Shown here: one piece after another, positions 54,342 to 64,000 of the stretch
How the letters are laid out: each line of letters begins with the position of its first letter
Position numbering within the stretch: the first letter of the stretch is position 1
Source: an uncultured Kordiimonas sp.
Lineage (GTDB): Bacteria > Pseudomonadota > Alphaproteobacteria > Sphingomonadales > Kordiimonadaceae
Direction: 5' to 3'
NCBI GenBank assembly: GCA_947492375.1
Contig: CANLMI010000003.1
Location: 62,001-126,000 of the forward strand
DNA length: 64,000 bases
Notes under the pieces: generated by a model
Database searches by the model: none
What the model was told of the DNA's origin: nothing
What the model saw: the letters and a program-made list of their open reading frames with translations, nothing else
Translations under genes and position numbers: made by a program

Positions 54342-55886
54342 TTACTTGGTAAGTAAGCTTGTGCCGGTCATTTCAGCTGGCTGTTCTATATTTATCAGTT
54401 CGAGCATTGTTGGTGCTATGTCGGAAAGTGCCCCATTATTAATGTTTTTCCCGCCATTCGCGCCAATAAGTAAAAGTGGTACATCAAAACTGGTATGAGC
54501 TGTGTGTGGCTGGCCTGTTTCCTGATCTTTCATCAGTTCAACGTTACCGTGGTCTGCAGTGATCAACAAAGACCCCTCTACCGCTTCAATGGCTGTTTTT
54601 AGGCGGCCAATACACTGGTCAACTGTTTCAACGGCTGTAATCGCAGCACTTAAGACGCCGGTATGTCCAACCATGTCTGGATTGGCATAGTTCACAATGA
54701 TCGTATCAAATTTGTTGCTTTCAATAGCGGCTACGAGCTTATCGGTAACTTCATGCGCTGACATTTCCGGTTTCAGGTCATAGGTTGCAACATCAGGGGA
54801 AGGTACAAGAATGCGTTCTTCGCCTGCAAAGTTATCTTCAAGGCCACCATTAAAGAAAAAGGTAATGTGGGCATATTTCTCGGTTTCAGAAATCCGTAAT
54901 TGCTTTTTACCCGCTGCGGCTATTACTTCGCCGTAACTATTTTTAATATCAACAGAAGGGAATAGAGCTGGTATAAATTTATTGAGATCGGTCGAGTATT
55001 CAACCATACCTGTAACAGCAGTCAGTTTTAATGCTGGGCGCTCAAATTCATTAAATTCAGGGTCAACGAATGCCGTTAAAATTTCCCGCGCTCGGTCTGC
55101 ACGGAAGTTTGCCATCAATAAGCCATCACCGTCTTGCATGCCTTGGTAATCATCAATAACCGTTGCCTGGATAAATTCATCATTTTCATCTCGTATATAG
55201 GCTGATTTCACGGCTTCTAGCGCTGATGGTGCTTGATACTTTGAGGTTGCATTCGCCATAACATCATAGGCGTTTTTTACGCGCTCCCAACGTTGGTCGC
55301 GGTCTAATGCATAATATCTGCCTGTCATGCTTGCAATCTTGCAATTCCTTAGGCCTTTAATATCGCTTTCAAACTTTTCTATGAAACCTTCAGCACTTCT
55401 CGGTGGTGTATCGCGGCCATCCATAAAGGCGTGAATGCGAACGGGGATGTTTTCTTTATCAAGAATACTCGTTAGTGCTGCAATGTGATCCTGATGGCTG
55501 TGGACGCCGCCCGGTGACATAAGGCCCATGATATGTGCTGTGCCGCCTGATTGTTTCAGTTTCGAAATAAATGATTGTAATTCAGTGTTACCTGCTAAGC
55601 TTTTATCTTCGATCGCTTGATTGATGCGCGGTAAATCCTGCATCACAACTCTGCCACCGCCAATATTCATATGCCCAACTTCTGAGTTGCCCATTTGGCC
55701 ATCAGGCAAACCAACAGCGAGACCGCTTGTTTTAAGCCATGCACGGGGAACCGTGTTCCACAAGTTATCATATACAGGAGTATCTGCAAGTTTGACGGCG
55801 TTATCAACGCTGTCTTCGCGGTATCCAAAACCATCAAGGATACATAAAACAACAGGGCCTTTGGGTTTGTTTTCCTGATCAGACAT
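54342..55886 (-). CDS. gpmI: 2,3-bisphosphoglycerate-independent phosphoglycerate mutase
   Basis: Mn2+-dependent glycolytic enzyme of about 514 residues interconverting 2- and 3-phosphoglycerate. Start at ATG 55886 (MSDQENKPKGPVVLCILDGFG); the upstream frame adds 12 residues without support. Phosphoserine motif GQMGNSEVGHMNIGGG (about 62-77). Other marks: HIMGLMSPGGVHSHQDH, FMDGRDTPPRS, SMTGRYYALDRDQRW, NYANPDMVGHTG, LLITADHGNVE. It is the first gene of the gpmI-envC-ctpA set. The adjacent GNAT gene is divergent. Confidence 0.96.
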   Translation of the reverse strand: MSDQENKPKGPVVLCILDGFGYREDSVDNAVKLADTPVYDNLWNTVPRAWLKTSGLAVGLPDGQMGNSEVGHMNIGGGRVVMQDLPRINQAIEDKSLAGNTELQSFISKLKQSGGTAHIMGLMSPGGVHSHQDHIAALTSILDKENIPVRIHAFMDGRDTPPRSAEGFIEKFESDIKGLRNCKIASMTGRYYALDRDQRWERVKNAYDVMANATSKYQAPSALEAVKSAYIRDENDEFIQATVIDDYQGMQDGDGLLMANFRADRAREILTAFVDPEFNEFERPALKLTAVTGMVEYSTDLNKFIPALFPSVDIKNSYGEVIAAAGKKQLRISETEKYAHITFFFNGGLEDNFAGEERILVPSPDVATYDLKPEMSAHEVTDKLVAAIESNKFDTIIVNYANPDMVGHTGVLSAAITAVETVDQCIGRLKTAIEAVEGSLLITADHGNVELMKDQETGQPHTAHTSFDVPLLLIGANGGKNINNGALSDIAPTMLELINIEQPAEMTGTSLLTK

Positions 55887-56069
55887 TCTGGAACTCTCAA
55901 ATCTTATAGTTATGAATACCAATGTTACATAATGAAGAATTTATCATACATAGATAGTGTTAATGGTCTTTTACTCTGCATGTGCGTTATGATCAATAAG
56001 GCTTCTTGCAAAATTAAACGTATGATCTGTTATAAATTGCATGCGGTGAGATTGAAGAAAGGTAAACGT

Positions 56070-56555
56070 GTGTCTGAGTTTTCTAATTTGCGCGATGCAA
56101 GTGTAAGCGATGTCCAGTTACTTGTTAATTTGGAACATATGCAGGAAAACAACTTTGTTAACAGGAATTCAGTTAAGGAGCACACAGATGCTATTCTGAA
56201 TAACCCGGACATGATTTATCTGATAGCAGAGTCTTCAACAAATGATGTACTCGGCTATGCAATTCTATTCCATGAAGATATGCGGCGAATCGAATTTCGC
56301 AGAGTCGTCATCATCGAAAAAGGCAAGGGGTTGGGTACTGTATTTATTCGCGCTATATTAGATCATATATTTGAGCGTTATGATGCTCAAAAAATATGGC
56401 TTGATGTCTATGAAGAAAACAAACGGGCACAGCACCTTTATAGAAAAGTTGGTTTTGAAATCAGTGGTGAGACCAGAGAACAAATATCACCTGAGTTTGG
56501 TAAACTGATAGTTATGGAATTGCATAGAGATTACTATCAAGAGCGGCAAGGGTGA
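56070..56555 (+). CDS. GNAT-family N-acetyltransferase
   Basis: A predicted 161-residue acetyltransferase starting at the GTG at 56070, preceded by AAGAAAGG 7 bp before. The open frame extends to ATG 55932, which would add 46 Cys- and Lys-rich residues with no family likeness. Motif A: FRRVVIIEKGKGLGTVFIRAIL, with the C-terminal KIWLDVYEENKRAQHLYRKVGFEISGE. The substrate is unknown. It is divergent from gpmI and convergent with rlmH, with 38 bp between the stops. Confidence 0.75.
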   Translation: MSEFSNLRDASVSDVQLLVNLEHMQENNFVNRNSVKEHTDAILNNPDMIYLIAESSTNDVLGYAILFHEDMRRIEFRRVVIIEKGKGLGTVFIRAILDHIFERYDAQKIWLDVYEENKRAQHLYRKVGFEISGETREQISPEFGKLIVMELHRDYYQERQG

Positions 56556-56593
56556 ACATTAGATATAAGGGTGAGCATAAGATATATAGTATA

Positions 56594-57055
56594 TTAGTCT
56601 CTGTGATAAGGGTGTCCGGCAAGGATTGACCAGGCGCGGTATATTTGCTCACCGATCATAGCGCGTACCATCATATGCGGCCATGTGAGCGCGCCGAAAG
56701 CAAGTTTGAGGTCAGCACGCTCAAGAACAGCTTTATCCAGGCCGTCTGCGCCGCCAATCATAAAGACAATGGTATTAATGCCTGTCATTTGCCAGTCATC
56801 AATTTTGCTCGCAAGTTGACGTGATGAAAGCGCTTTACCGCGCTCATCAAGCACGACAAGGGCAGCGCCGTCAGGAATAGTTGCAAGCAAGCTCGCTGCC
56901 TCGCGGGCTTTACGCTCATCAGTGTTGGCGCTTTGTTTCTTTATGTCGATTTCTTTAACGGTTGTTTTCCACGGCAAGCGCTTGATATAGGCATCAAGCA
57001 AATCTTGCTCTGGTCCGCGTTGCATACGGCCAACAGCCACAATAATGATATTCAC
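56594..57055 (-). CDS. rlmH: 23S rRNA (pseudouridine1915-N3)-methyltransferase RlmH
   Basis: SPOUT-family methyltransferase of 153 residues; GTG start. Conserved: NIIIVAVGRMQRGPEQDLLDAYIKRLPW, ALVVLDERGKALSSRQLASKI, the knotted SAM site VFMIGGADGLDKAVLERADLKLAFGALTWPHMMVRAMIGEQIYRAW. It acts on the assembled 70S at helix 69. It ends 38 bp from the GNAT gene stop, and is the last of the set rsfS, rlmH. Confidence 0.97.
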   Translation of the reverse strand: MNIIIVAVGRMQRGPEQDLLDAYIKRLPWKTTVKEIDIKKQSANTDERKAREAASLLATIPDGAALVVLDERGKALSSRQLASKIDDWQMTGINTIVFMIGGADGLDKAVLERADLKLAFGALTWPHMMVRAMIGEQIYRAWSILAGHPYHRD

Positions 57056-57116
57056 ATCTGAGTTACGCCCATACGTTTAGGGCGCACCTTCCTGGTTACG
57101 CTTTAACCTTACCGCC

Positions 57117-57512
57117 TTAATTGACGGTTTCAGGTTCTTCGATATCCGTGGTCCATAATTTATCCAGATTATAGAAGTTACGAACTTCTGGTCTGAAAAT
57201 ATGAACGATTACATCTCCAGCATCAATCAATACCCAGTCAGCTTGTTCAAGGCCTTGAACAGATGCTCCCTTGAAACCAGTTTCCTTGATACCTTTAAGA
57301 ACGTAATCAGCAAGAGCGGCTACTTGGCGCTGAGAGCGGCCATTGGCGATAACCATATGGTCTGCGATAGCTGATTTTCCAGAGAGGTCGATGGATACGA
57401 TGTCTTCGGCCTTATTATCATCAAGGTTTTTGACAACTGATTCGAGAAGGTCCTGAGGCATAACAGCCGATACAGGGTCAGTGACGCTTTGCGTCTCCGA
57501 TGAAATTTGCAA
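57117..57512 (-). CDS. rsfS: Ribosome silencing factor RsfS
   Basis: Binds L14 on the 50S subunit and blocks subunit joining in stationary phase; 131 residues. Conserved: LLESVVKNLDDNKAEDIVSIDLSGKSAIADHMVIANGRSQRQVAALADYVL, GASVQGLEQADWVLIDAGDVIVHIFRPEVRNFYNLDKLW. The N-terminus is slightly longer than the E. coli form. It lies 11 bp after nadD and 61 bp before rlmH in the conserved order. Confidence 0.96.
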   Translation of the reverse strand: MQISSETQSVTDPVSAVMPQDLLESVVKNLDDNKAEDIVSIDLSGKSAIADHMVIANGRSQRQVAALADYVLKGIKETGFKGASVQGLEQADWVLIDAGDVIVHIFRPEVRNFYNLDKLWTTDIEEPETVN

Positions 57513-57523
57513 CTAGGTCTCCT

Positions 57524-58162
57524 TTACGTTTTGTTGCTATCCGCCATTTTCAGCTTTTTAAGTGCTTTTCTGGCGCGTATTTCCGTAGCATTCGCAGGAT
57601 GGCGTGGAATTGTTACAAATGTCCATGCGGGCCTGCCGGAATTGAAAATTTTTTCTGGTGTGACCTGATTTTTATCATATCGCAAGCAAAAATTGCTCTT
57701 CAATCCTGCCCAACCATACCCTGGACGATCAAAAATCGCAATGGGAATAGCTCTTGCTATGTCCTGCCAGCGCATCCAAGTGTGAAATGTTGCTAAATTG
57801 TCAGCCCCCATAATCCAGGCAAATTCTGTTTTAGGCATGCCTCTTTGTAGATGGTTGATTGTATCAACGCTAAATCGGGTGCCGAGTTTCTTCTCAATAT
57901 TTGTAACTTGCATGTGTCCGTTTGCATGGGTGGTTTTGCGTGCTCGCTTCATGCGTTTTTTTAAGGATGCCATATGCATCCCGTCTTTTTGAGGATTGCC
58001 TGGGCTGATTAAAAACCAAAGCTCATCGATTGGCAGTCGTTTCAGGGCATGTTCGGCTACATGCATGTGGCCATCGTGAAAGGGGTTGAAGCTACCGCCG
58101 TATAAGCCGATCTTTTGTCCAGCGTATTTTGCGGCTATTCGCTGGGTAATCGGCGTTTTCAT
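57524..58162 (-). CDS. nadD: Nicotinate-nucleotide adenylyltransferase
   Basis: NAD biosynthesis enzyme of 212 residues making deamido-NAD from nicotinate mononucleotide. The nucleotide-binding motif is [23 protein letters not shown] (GGSFNPxHxGH, about 17-40). [34 protein letters not shown] and a C-terminal [16 protein letters not shown] region follow. The start overlaps the proA stop by 4 bp (ATGA). The order proA-nadD-rsfS-rlmH is conserved. Confidence 0.95.
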   Translation of the reverse strand: MKTPITQRIAAKYAGQKIGLYGGSFNPFHDGHMHVAEHALKRLPIDELWFLISPGNPQKDGMHMASLKKRMKRARKTTHANGHMQVTNIEKKLGTRFSVDTINHLQRGMPKTEFAWIMGADNLATFHTWMRWQDIARAIPIAIFDRPGYGWAGLKSNFCLRYDKNQVTPEKIFNSGRPAWTFVTIPRHPANATEIRARKALKKLKMADSNKT

Positions 58163-59424
58163 GGCCGGGTTTGCCCTGAGCCACGCACTTGATATTTAAA
58201 GCTGGTCAGTTGCTCAAGACCGACAGGGCCGCGTGCATGAATACGGCCAGTGGCAATACCAATTTCAGCGCCCATGCCAAACTCGCCGCCATCGGCAAAT
58301 TGTGTGGAAGCATTATGCATAACGATAGCGCTATCGACTTCACGAAGGAAGCGATCAGCGATGACCTTATCCTCTGTGATAATAGTTTCAGTATGGCCCG
58401 ATGAATATTTGGCGATATGGTCAATCGCTCCTTGAACACCGCCTACTGTTTTAATGGATAAAACAGGTGCTAAATATTCAGTATGCCAATCGTTTTCACT
58501 GGCAGGAATAATGCGGTTATCCATGCCTGAGATTGTTTTATCGCCTCGTAGCTCACAACCTGCGTCCAATAGAGCATCAAGTGTATCACCGATAAAATTG
58601 AGGGCGTTATTATCCACAAGTAACGTTTCCGCAGAGCCGCAAATACCCGTGCGGCGCATTTTTGCATTTAAGGTTACTTCTCTGGCTTTTAGAGGATCGG
58701 CCAATTCGTCAATATAAACATGGCATATGCCCTCTAAGTGCGCAAAAACGGGAACACGGCTTTCATTTTGAACGCGTTCAACGAGCGAACGCCCCCCGCG
58801 CGGTACGATAATATCAATAACCCCGCTCATCCGCAGCATTTCACCAACCGCTTCGCGGTCACGGGTTGGGACTAGTTGAACGGCGTTTTCATCCAAGCCA
58901 GCTTTCAAGAGGCCATGCTGTAGCGCGGTGTGTATTGCTTTGCTTGAATGGAGGCTGTCACTACCGCCCCGTAGAATTGCTGCATTGCCTGACTTTAGGC
59001 ATAAGGCACCTGCGTCCGCCGTAACATTGGGGCGGCTTTCATAGATAATCCCGATAACACCAAGTGGGACGCGAATACGGGATATTTTTAAGCCGTTAGG
59101 TCTATCCCATTCGGTAATAATTTCACCAACAGGATCATCAAGTTTACTGATTGAATGCAGTCCATCGGCAATTCCATGAACTCTATCCGCGTCGAGTTTT
59201 AACCGATCGAGCATGGCATCGCTCAGGCCTTTTTCCTGACCGGAAGCCATATCTTTGGCGTTTGCGGCAAGAACTGTATCGATGTTGTTGCGTAAATATT
59301 CTTCTGTAAATCTGAGGGCCGTATTTTTCTGATCCGTTGTCGCGAGGGCAAGCGAACGGGTCGCAGTATGAGCCTTATTGCCGATTTCAGTCATTAGTTC
59401 GGTAATGTTATTTTTATCCTGCAC
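58159..59424 (-). CDS. proA: Gamma-glutamyl phosphate reductase
   Basis: Aldehyde-dehydrogenase-fold enzyme of proline biosynthesis, 421 residues. The catalytic Cys is in [15 protein letters not shown] (about 255-270). Others: [38 protein letters not shown] and the C-terminal [37 protein letters not shown]. It reduces gamma-glutamyl phosphate to the semialdehyde. It is downstream of proB by 12 bp, and its stop overlaps the nadD start. Confidence 0.97.
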   Translation of the reverse strand: MQDKNNITELMTEIGNKAHTATRSLALATTDQKNTALRFTEEYLRNNIDTVLAANAKDMASGQEKGLSDAMLDRLKLDADRVHGIADGLHSISKLDDPVGEIITEWDRPNGLKISRIRVPLGVIGIIYESRPNVTADAGALCLKSGNAAILRGGSDSLHSSKAIHTALQHGLLKAGLDENAVQLVPTRDREAVGEMLRMSGVIDIIVPRGGRSLVERVQNESRVPVFAHLEGICHVYIDELADPLKAREVTLNAKMRRTGICGSAETLLVDNNALNFIGDTLDALLDAGCELRGDKTISGMDNRIIPASENDWHTEYLAPVLSIKTVGGVQGAIDHIAKYSSGHTETIITEDKVIADRFLREVDSAIVMHNASTQFADGGEFGMGAEIGIATGRIHARGPVGLEQLTSFKYQVRGSGQTRP

Positions 59425-59436
59425 AGCTCGTATCTC

Positions 59437-60564
59437 TTAGTCTAAAATCAGGTCATCTCGGTGAATAAGGGCAGAGCGGCCAGCGTATCCAAGAATATCA
59501 ACGATGTCTCTTAATTTCTTACCCTTGATACTCTCGATTTCAGTGGCATCGTAGCTCACAAGCCCTTGGCCCAGAATAGTGCCTTTAGCATTAATAATGC
59601 TGACCAAATCACCACGATTAAAGTTGCCCTTAATGGCTGTAATACCCGCAGGTAGAATACTGGCACCGCTTTTGATGGCTTCAATGGCACCTTGATCAAG
59701 TGTGATAGTGCCTTTTGCCGCTGTCAGGCTACGTATCCATTGTTTGCGCGCATCAAGCGGTTTTTGTGTGGTTTGGAAAAGTGTATGTCGTTCACCGCTC
59801 ATCACTCTTGATATGGGCGCAGATTTATGGCCATTTGCAATAATCATTGAGCATCCAGAGGCAAGCGCAATCTGTGCTGCTGCTATCTTCGTTGCCATGC
59901 CACCAGTGCCAAAGGCGCTTTTGGTCGGGCCTGCCATTTGGATAATGTCGTCACTAATTTCAGTAACGGTTGGCAGGAACTTTGCTGAAGGGTCTTTGTT
60001 CGGGTCAGCGTTGTATAGGCCGTCGATATCTGAGAGCAGGATTAGCATATCAGCGCCCGCCAGCTGCGCCACGCGCGCTGCTAATCGGTCATTATCACCG
60101 AATTTAATTTCTGATGTGGCGACGGTATCATTTTCGTTAATGATCGGAACGATATTGTTCGAGAGCAATGCTTCCAATGTACCTCGGGCATTCAAATGTC
60201 TCGGGCGATCTTCAAGATCATTTAGTGTAAGAAGAAGTTGTGCGACGGTATGGCCGTCTTTGCTTAAGCATTCCTCAAAGGCCCGCGCGAGCTTTATTTG
60301 CCCGATTGCGGCTGATGCCTGTGCATCATCAAGTTTCTGTGGCTTGTCTGTTAGGCCAAGTGATGTTTTACCAAGTGCGATAGCACCGCTTGAGACCACA
60401 ATAACGCTTTTGCCGTTCTTTGTAAGTTTGGTGATGTCATCGCTGACCGAGCGCAGCCAGTTGCTGCGAAGGTTGCCGTCCGCATCAACAAGAAGCGCAG
60501 AGCCAATTTTGATAATGACCCTTTTAGCGTTTGCTAAACTGGATATGTCTGAGGCATCTTCCAT
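59437..60564 (-). CDS. proB: Glutamate 5-kinase
   Basis: First enzyme of proline biosynthesis, 375 residues. Amino acid kinase domain: KRVIIKIGSALLVDADGNLRSNWL, VIVVSSGAIALG, PIINENDTVATSEIKFGDNDRLAARVAQLAGADMLILLSDIDGLYNADPNKDP, FGTGGMATKIAAAQIALASG. A C-terminal PUA domain (about 285-365: ILPAGITAIKGNFNRGDLVSII). The kinase is normally feedback-inhibited by proline. It lies 9 bp after obgE, upstream of proA. Confidence 0.97.
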   Translation of the reverse strand: MEDASDISSLANAKRVIIKIGSALLVDADGNLRSNWLRSVSDDITKLTKNGKSVIVVSSGAIALGKTSLGLTDKPQKLDDAQASAAIGQIKLARAFEECLSKDGHTVAQLLLTLNDLEDRPRHLNARGTLEALLSNNIVPIINENDTVATSEIKFGDNDRLAARVAQLAGADMLILLSDIDGLYNADPNKDPSAKFLPTVTEISDDIIQMAGPTKSAFGTGGMATKIAAAQIALASGCSMIIANGHKSAPISRVMSGERHTLFQTTQKPLDARKQWIRSLTAAKGTITLDQGAIEAIKSGASILPAGITAIKGNFNRGDLVSIINAKGTILGQGLVSYDATEIESIKGKKLRDIVDILGYAGRSALIHRDDLILD

Positions 60565-60573
60565 TCATATGCC

Positions 60574-61674
60574 TCAAGAAAGCGGTGACCATTCGTTTGA
60601 AGGTATTTCATCGTCGTCAAAGTCGCCAGAAAGCTTTTGCTCTAAGGCCTTTGCTTCACGGGCTAAACGCTCAGTTTCTTTAGCGCGTTCGCCGTTGATA
60701 ACCTTCCAAAGCGCGCCAAGCACCTCTGGCACGCCGCCGCCTGTTGCCCCCGATAATGTTAGAACAGTTGCGCCTGATGCTTCTTCCAGCAAGGCTTTCT
60801 TTTCTGCAATTTCTTCGTCCAGCAGGGCATCACATTTATTAAGGCCAATAATGATTGGCTTGCCGACCAAGTCGCCGCCGTATTCATTGACTTCGTTCGT
60901 AATAGTTTCATAGGCGTCAACGACGTCTTCCTGTGTGCCATCAACCAGATGCAAGAGTATACCGCAGCGCTCTACATGACCAAGGAAACGATGGCCAAGG
61001 CCTACGCCTTCGCTCGCCCCTTCAATAAGACCCGGGATATCAGCCATGACGAATTCATTGCTTTCAAAGCCAACAACACCAAGCTGTGGGCGGATCGTTG
61101 TAAAAGGATAGTCTGCAATTTTGGGCCTTGCGCGTGATACAGCACTCAGGAATGTTGACTTTCCAGCGTTCGGGAGGCCAAGCAAGCCAGCGTCTGCAAT
61201 CAGCTTGAGACGTAGGACAACCCACATCTCATCACCTTCGCCGCCCGGTGTTGCACGCCTTGGTGCTCGGTTCGTTGATGACTTGAAATGGGTGTTGCCG
61301 AGGCCGCCATGCCCACCTTCGATCAAGGTAACACGGTCCCCTTCTTTTGCGAGGTCAGCGACAATGAATTCCTGATCACCGTCATAAATCTGGGTGCCAA
61401 CAGGTACTTTCAGGATCATATCCTGACCGGCGGCACCTGTCATGTTCTTGCCCATGCCGTGTTGGCCTTTTTGAGCTTTATAATGGCGCTTGTATCGGTA
61501 ATCGACAAGTGTATTAAGGCCTGTGACTGCCTCAAAGACTATATCGCCGCCTTTGCCGCCGTCGCCGCCATTTGGGCCACCGAATTCGACATATTTTTCA
61601 CGCCGAAAGGAAACGATCCCATTACCACCGGGGCCGCTTTTTAAAAATATTCTTGTTTGATCTACGAATTTCAT
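60574..61674 (-). CDS. obgE: GTPase ObgE/CgtA
   Basis: Essential GTPase in 50S assembly and stress control; 366 residues. The N-terminal Obg fold is glycine-rich ([41 protein letters not shown]). The G domain begins near 159: G1 [15 protein letters not shown], switch [12 protein letters not shown]3 [17 protein letters not shown]4 NKCDAL. The C-terminus is short and acidic. In most Alphaproteobacteria rplU-rpmA precede obgE; here the upstream neighbour is a chemoreceptor gene. Confidence 0.97.
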   Translation of the reverse strand: MKFVDQTRIFLKSGPGGNGIVSFRREKYVEFGGPNGGDGGKGGDIVFEAVTGLNTLVDYRYKRHYKAQKGQHGMGKNMTGAAGQDMILKVPVGTQIYDGDQEFIVADLAKEGDRVTLIEGGHGGLGNTHFKSSTNRAPRRATPGGEGDEMWVVLRLKLIADAGLLGLPNAGKSTFLSAVSRARPKIADYPFTTIRPQLGVVGFESNEFVMADIPGLIEGASEGVGLGHRFLGHVERCGILLHLVDGTQEDVVDAYETITNEVNEYGGDLVGKPIIIGLNKCDALLDEEIAEKKALLEEASGATVLTLSGATGGGVPEVLGALWKVINGERAKETERLAREAKALEQKLSGDFDDDEIPSNEWSPLS

Positions 61675-61744
61675 GGCGCGCTTGTATCAGATTGACGTCA
61701 AAGGGGAAAGGGGAATAACGCTTGATTTAGGTGAATATAGGCAG

Positions 61745-61774
61745 GTTTATCAGGGGCACACACCCCTGATAAAC
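61745..61774. terminator. Strong hairpin after the chemoreceptor gene
   Basis: GTTTATCAGGGG (61745-61756) and its exact complement (61763-61774) form a 12-bp stem with a 6-base loop, 10 bp after the chemoreceptor stop and upstream of obgE. The minus-strand tail is CTGCCTATATT, not a T-run; the plus tail has GTTTTC. Probably a terminator or insulating structure. Confidence 0.6.
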
Positions 61775-61784
61775 ATTGTTTTCA

Positions 61785-63938
61785 TTATGCTGCGCGAATT
61801 GTTGACAGGAATAGGTCAACTTGTTGCTTGAGAGTGTCTGAATTCCCAGACAATTCCCCTGCTGCTTGAAGTACGCTATGTGCCGCCGCATCAGTTTCTT
61901 GTGCTACAGTATTAACACTTGTAACACTTGTGACGACTTCCTGCGTTCCGCTTGCTGCTTCTGCTGCGCTTCGGCTGATCTCATTAGTTGCAGAAGACTG
62001 TTCATCAACGGTGGTTGAGAGAGCTAGCGCAATTTCATTGATTTCTTCAACAGTGCTACTGACTGATCCAACTGCTTTAACAGCTCCGTTCGTAATCGAC
62101 TGCATGTTGGCTATTTGGGCTTCAATTTCACTTGTTGCCCCCGCGGTTTGATTGGCAAGGCTTTTCACTTCACTTGCAACAACCGCAAAACCTTTTCCGG
62201 CGTCACCCGCCCGTGCGGCTTCAATGGTTGCGTTAAGTGCCAAAAGATTTGTTTGCTCGGCAATATCGTTAATAAGTCCAACAATTTCGCCAATTTTATC
62301 GGCTGCCTCAGAAAGTTGTGAAACCTGATTCTGTGCTTCAGACGCTGTGCTAACAGCATTTGTTGCAATAGTTGTGGCTGTTGTGACCTGCTGTTGTACT
62401 TCATTGATAGATGCGGACATTTCCTCTGCGGCGGCTGCAACAGTTTGAACATTGGCTCCGGCTAGTTCACAGGCGCTTGAGGCTGTGCTTGCTTCTGTTT
62501 GTGTATTGGATGCAGCAGATGTCATTTGACTAGCGGTAGAATTTAATTGTGTTGCAGCGCTTGCGACATCCTGAAGAACACCAACAACACTGTTTTCAAA
62601 TGTATCTGCTAACTTCATTTGGCTTTCTACGCGCTCACGCTCGGCAAGGGCTTTCATTTCCTCAACTTCAGCCTGACGTTGTTTTTCTTCCTCTGCTTCA
62701 GCTTCCACGCGGTCAGCGTCTGCAATTTCCTGGCGGAATCGATCTGCAAATGAGTTGATTTCTACAATCTTTGCCTCTCTTGCTTTGTCTTTGAAATTCT
62801 GGACTGAAGCAGCGATTTCGCCGATTTCACTACTGAAATTACTGTATGGAACATTAGTATCCAAATCACCGTCAGCAAGCATGCCCATTGAGCCACGCAG
62901 GTTATTGAGAGGTGTTGTAATACTGCGGTAAACCATGAAACTAAGAGCAATTATAAGGATTGTAATGATGATGATGCTTATCAACAAAGCCGTGAATGCA
63001 GTGTTTGCACTAGATGAATTTGAGGCAACACTTTGAACAATTTGTTGATTTAAATAATCTTCGACGTTTTTAAGAAGGTTAATTTTTTTAGTGATTTCAC
63101 CGAACCAATAAGCGCTTTCATACTCGCCGCCTGAAACATCGCCGCCTTCAGCCGCAAGCGCGTACTCACGCATTTTCTGTACGTTATCAACCGCAGAACC
63201 GCGCACTGTGTTCTTATAATAGTCTCGAGCTTCTTTAGTTGCGAATATTTCAAAGGTGTCAAGGAAACTACGTTGTTCGGCAATTAGCTCGATGAAGCGC
63301 TGACGCCCTGCGCCAACAAATTTGCCGCTGCTGTAACCACCGTTACCAAAGGCACGTTCCTGACCTGCACGTTCTTTTGCTTGCAAAAGACCGATATAAG
63401 CTGAAATACGTTTGGTTGTTGCAACATCGTCGGATAGCACAGCCATATTTTCAATTAGATCCAGCAATTTTGCGATTGTTGGTGTATAATACGATGCCAT
63501 TTGAGGAACACTACGAACCAAATCATTTACCTCTCCGCGTACCTTGGATAGGGTATTTAGTTCTTGCTGGGCCATGTCGGCAATACTAGAGAATTCCTCG
63601 CCATATTCTTTAAAGTCAAAACTCTGGCTTGCCTTTTTAAAAGCGTTAAAGGCTTTGTCGCTCTCGCTTTTTTGAGTGTTCAGAGCGGTATTTTGTGCAC
63701 TTCCGCCTTGTGAGGCAATGTAGCCGGCTGATCTGCCACGTTCTTTTTGTAGCTCATGAACCAGACCTGTTACAAAAGGCGCGTACTGCGCAAGCCTGTT
63801 TAGTTTTGATGAATTATTAGCGATAGTATTTGTATCAGATATACTTACTACCGCAAATCCGAGTGCTATTAATAATGGAATAAGAGATAAGGCAAGTATG
63901 CGCAGGCCTAATCCAAATCGATTAAAAAATTCTAACAT
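61785..63938 (-). CDS. Methyl-accepting chemotaxis protein with NIT sensor domain
   Basis: Transmembrane chemoreceptor of 717 residues. An N-terminal helix (about 10-30) leads to a large periplasmic NIT (nitrate/nitrite-sensing) domain with [26 protein letters not shown] second helix lies at about 315-337 ([24 protein letters not shown]), then a HAMP region ([24 protein letters not shown]), a Glu/Arg-rich coiled coil, and the MCP signalling hairpin ([50 protein letters not shown]). No CheR-tethering pentapeptide at the end. The ligand is predicted to be nitrate-like, not proven. Confidence 0.9.
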   Translation of the reverse strand: MLEFFNRFGLGLRILALSLIPLLIALGFAVVSISDTNTIANNSSKLNRLAQYAPFVTGLVHELQKERGRSAGYIASQGGSAQNTALNTQKSESDKAFNAFKKASQSFDFKEYGEEFSSIADMAQQELNTLSKVRGEVNDLVRSVPQMASYYTPTIAKLLDLIENMAVLSDDVATTKRISAYIGLLQAKERAGQERAFGNGGYSSGKFVGAGRQRFIELIAEQRSFLDTFEIFATKEARDYYKNTVRGSAVDNVQKMREYALAAEGGDVSGGEYESAYWFGEITKKINLLKNVEDYLNQQIVQSVASNSSSANTAFTALLISIIIITILIIALSFMVYRSITTPLNNLRGSMGMLADGDLDTNVPYSNFSSEIGEIAASVQNFKDKAREAKIVEINSFADRFRQEIADADRVEAEAEEEKQRQAEVEEMKALAERERVESQMKLADTFENSVVGVLQDVASAATQLNSTASQMTSAASNTQTEASTASSACELAGANVQTVAAAAEEMSASINEVQQQVTTATTIATNAVSTASEAQNQVSQLSEAADKIGEIVGLINDIAEQTNLLALNATIEAARAGDAGKGFAVVASEVKSLANQTAGATSEIEAQIANMQSITNGAVKAVGSVSSTVEEINEIALALSTTVDEQSSATNEISRSAAEAASGTQEVVTSVTSVNTVAQETDAAAHSVLQAAGELSGNSDTLKQQVDLFLSTIRAA

Positions 63939-64000
63939 GTTTGCACATTCCCAGTAACAATTAAGCCGACCCCACGTCAGTTGTAGCTAAAACTGATTTT

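Noticed and set aside
55932-56069. N-terminal extension of the GNAT protein
   Set aside because: 46 residues rich in Cys and Lys with no family likeness; a GTG with a good ribosome-binding site at 56070 is preferred.
59702-60913. Long plus-strand frame of 403 codons opposite proB and obgE
   Set aside because: It spans two strongly conserved minus-strand genes and their junction. Its serine-rich translation is typical of antisense frames, and no domain is visible.
1-64000. tRNA, rRNA or CRISPR loci
   Set aside because: I looked in the intergenic gaps for T-loop signatures, rRNA-like blocks and spaced repeats, and found none.

Overview
The window is a gene-dense chromosomal segment of an alphaproteobacterium with moderately low GC and short intergenic gaps. 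Three things point there. It carries the alphaproteobacterial block nfuA / tsaB-rimI / fur-type regulator / plsC / miaB / phoH / ybeY / corC / lnt / trmB / rimP-nusA-ylxR-infB-rbfA-truB-rpsO-pnp, a MucR/Ros regulator, and a RegB/RegA (ActS/ActR, PrrB/PrrA) redox pair. A marine Kordiimonas-like lineage is possible, but nothing here fixes the genus. I recognised no rRNA, tRNA, CRISPR array, insertion sequence or prophage.

Layout. 1-5700: the 3' part of a PspF-type sigma-54 activator, a small membrane protein, an exosortase-type O-glycosylation ligase homologue, a secreted YtcJ-type amidohydrolase and two unknown membrane proteins. 5662-6029 is the only gap over 300 bp; it holds a candidate small RNA with a strong minus-strand terminator. 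6030-13000: lepA, a 2-hydroxyacid dehydrogenase, an exported SH3 protein, a MarR-GNAT / GNAT / NTF2-like operon behind a perfect 18-bp-arm palindrome, and a nitronate-monooxygenase-like flavoprotein. 13140-23708: the translation and RNA operon on the minus strand (rimP to pnp) plus trmB. 23905-25631: an orphan CpaF-type ATPase coupled to a small protein, on the plus strand, where I would expect an HTH gene and metK. 25655-38089: lnt, corC, ybeY, phoH, miaB, plsC, a Fur-family regulator, MucR, a TusA-like protein, rimI-tsaB, a RutE-like nitroreductase, a polysaccharide deacetylase, nfuA and a TetR regulator with a likely operator. 38257-46271: a bifunctional PBP, ygjP-ycgN-sco, an ankyrin protein, regB-regA and a photolyase. 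46376-49719: a Tricorn-type protease gene broken by a -1 shift at a C6 tract. 49938-63938: rppH, a divergent polysaccharide deacetylase, ctpA, envC, gpmI, a GNAT, rlmH-rsfS-nadD-proA-proB-obgE, and a NIT-domain chemoreceptor.

How the genes work together. Most of the window is core function: ribosome maturation and translation (rimP, rbfA, infB, lepA, obgE, rsfS, rlmH, ybeY), RNA turnover (pnp, rppH), tRNA modification (truB, trmB, miaB, tsaB), envelope synthesis and lipoprotein acylation (PBP, lnt, plsC, envC, ctpA), and proline and NAD synthesis. The accessory features most worth a second look are the frameshifted Tricorn homologue, the palindrome-controlled MarR-GNAT operon, the orphan CpaF pair, and the candidate sRNA downstream of lepA.
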